A stretch of DNA of 5,343 bases from the NCBI GenBank assembly GCA_027451565.1, contig DAIDJC010000174.1, positions 1 through 5,343 on the forward strand, in the 5' to 3' direction. The notes below the pieces were generated by a model. That model made no database searches. It worked only from the letters and a program-made list of their open reading frames with translations, and was not told the DNA's origin. Source of the stretch: Limisphaerales bacterium. Lineage in GTDB: Bacteria > Verrucomicrobiota > Verrucomicrobiia > Limisphaerales > UBA11358. A program made the translations under genes and the position numbers. Every line of letters starts with the position of its first letter. Within the stretch, counting starts at the first letter, position 1. Positions 5,332 through 5,343 of the stretch are shown here, piece after piece.

Positions 5332-5343
5332 GCTTTAAAAGGA

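Overview
The window looks like a chromosomal segment from a verrucomicrobial bacterium, plausibly of the Limisphaerales/Pedosphaera type. Two things point there. One plus-strand secreted protein ends in a short module (STNLLNW ... GFYRLKQ) of the kind that recurs at the C-terminus of exported proteins in that group. The other is a Fur-family regulator fused by gene order to a SufB/SufC pair with weak or absent Shine-Dalgarno signals. The assignment is an inference from protein style, not from a marker gene.

Left part (1-2098, plus strand): a strong hairpin (17-48) and a tandem 12-bp repeat (142-165) lie upstream of a PfpI/DJ-1 superfamily gene (203-730). Next comes a good sigma-70-like promoter (847-875) and a secreted beta-rich protein of unknown function (annotated 887-1834). 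Its start region carries an out-of-frame ATG with an ideal ribosome binding site, which suggests a one-base frameshift or slippage in the signal peptide. The 264-bp gap between the convergent gene blocks (1835-2098) holds no convincing gene, but has a long imperfect inverted repeat (1886-1948).

Right part (2099-5331, minus strand): a tightly packed operon reading right to left: Fur-family regulator (4891-5331), sufB (3441-4889), sufC (2578-3339) and a small unrecognised protein (2099-2572). Junctions are 1 nt, about 100 nt (with an alternative overlapping start) and 5 nt. SufB and SufC form the scaffold/ATPase core of the SUF iron-sulfur cluster assembly machine, and the regulator is well placed to control it together with its own synthesis. 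SufD, SufS and SufU/SufE are not encoded in the window, and the convergent gene block ends the operon on its downstream side.

No wholly new system is evident. The points most worth following are the regulator's metal site, where a Cys replaces the PerR Asp85 position; the SD-led frameshifted start of the secreted protein; the small unknown protein inside the suf operon; and the two large unexplained inverted repeats.
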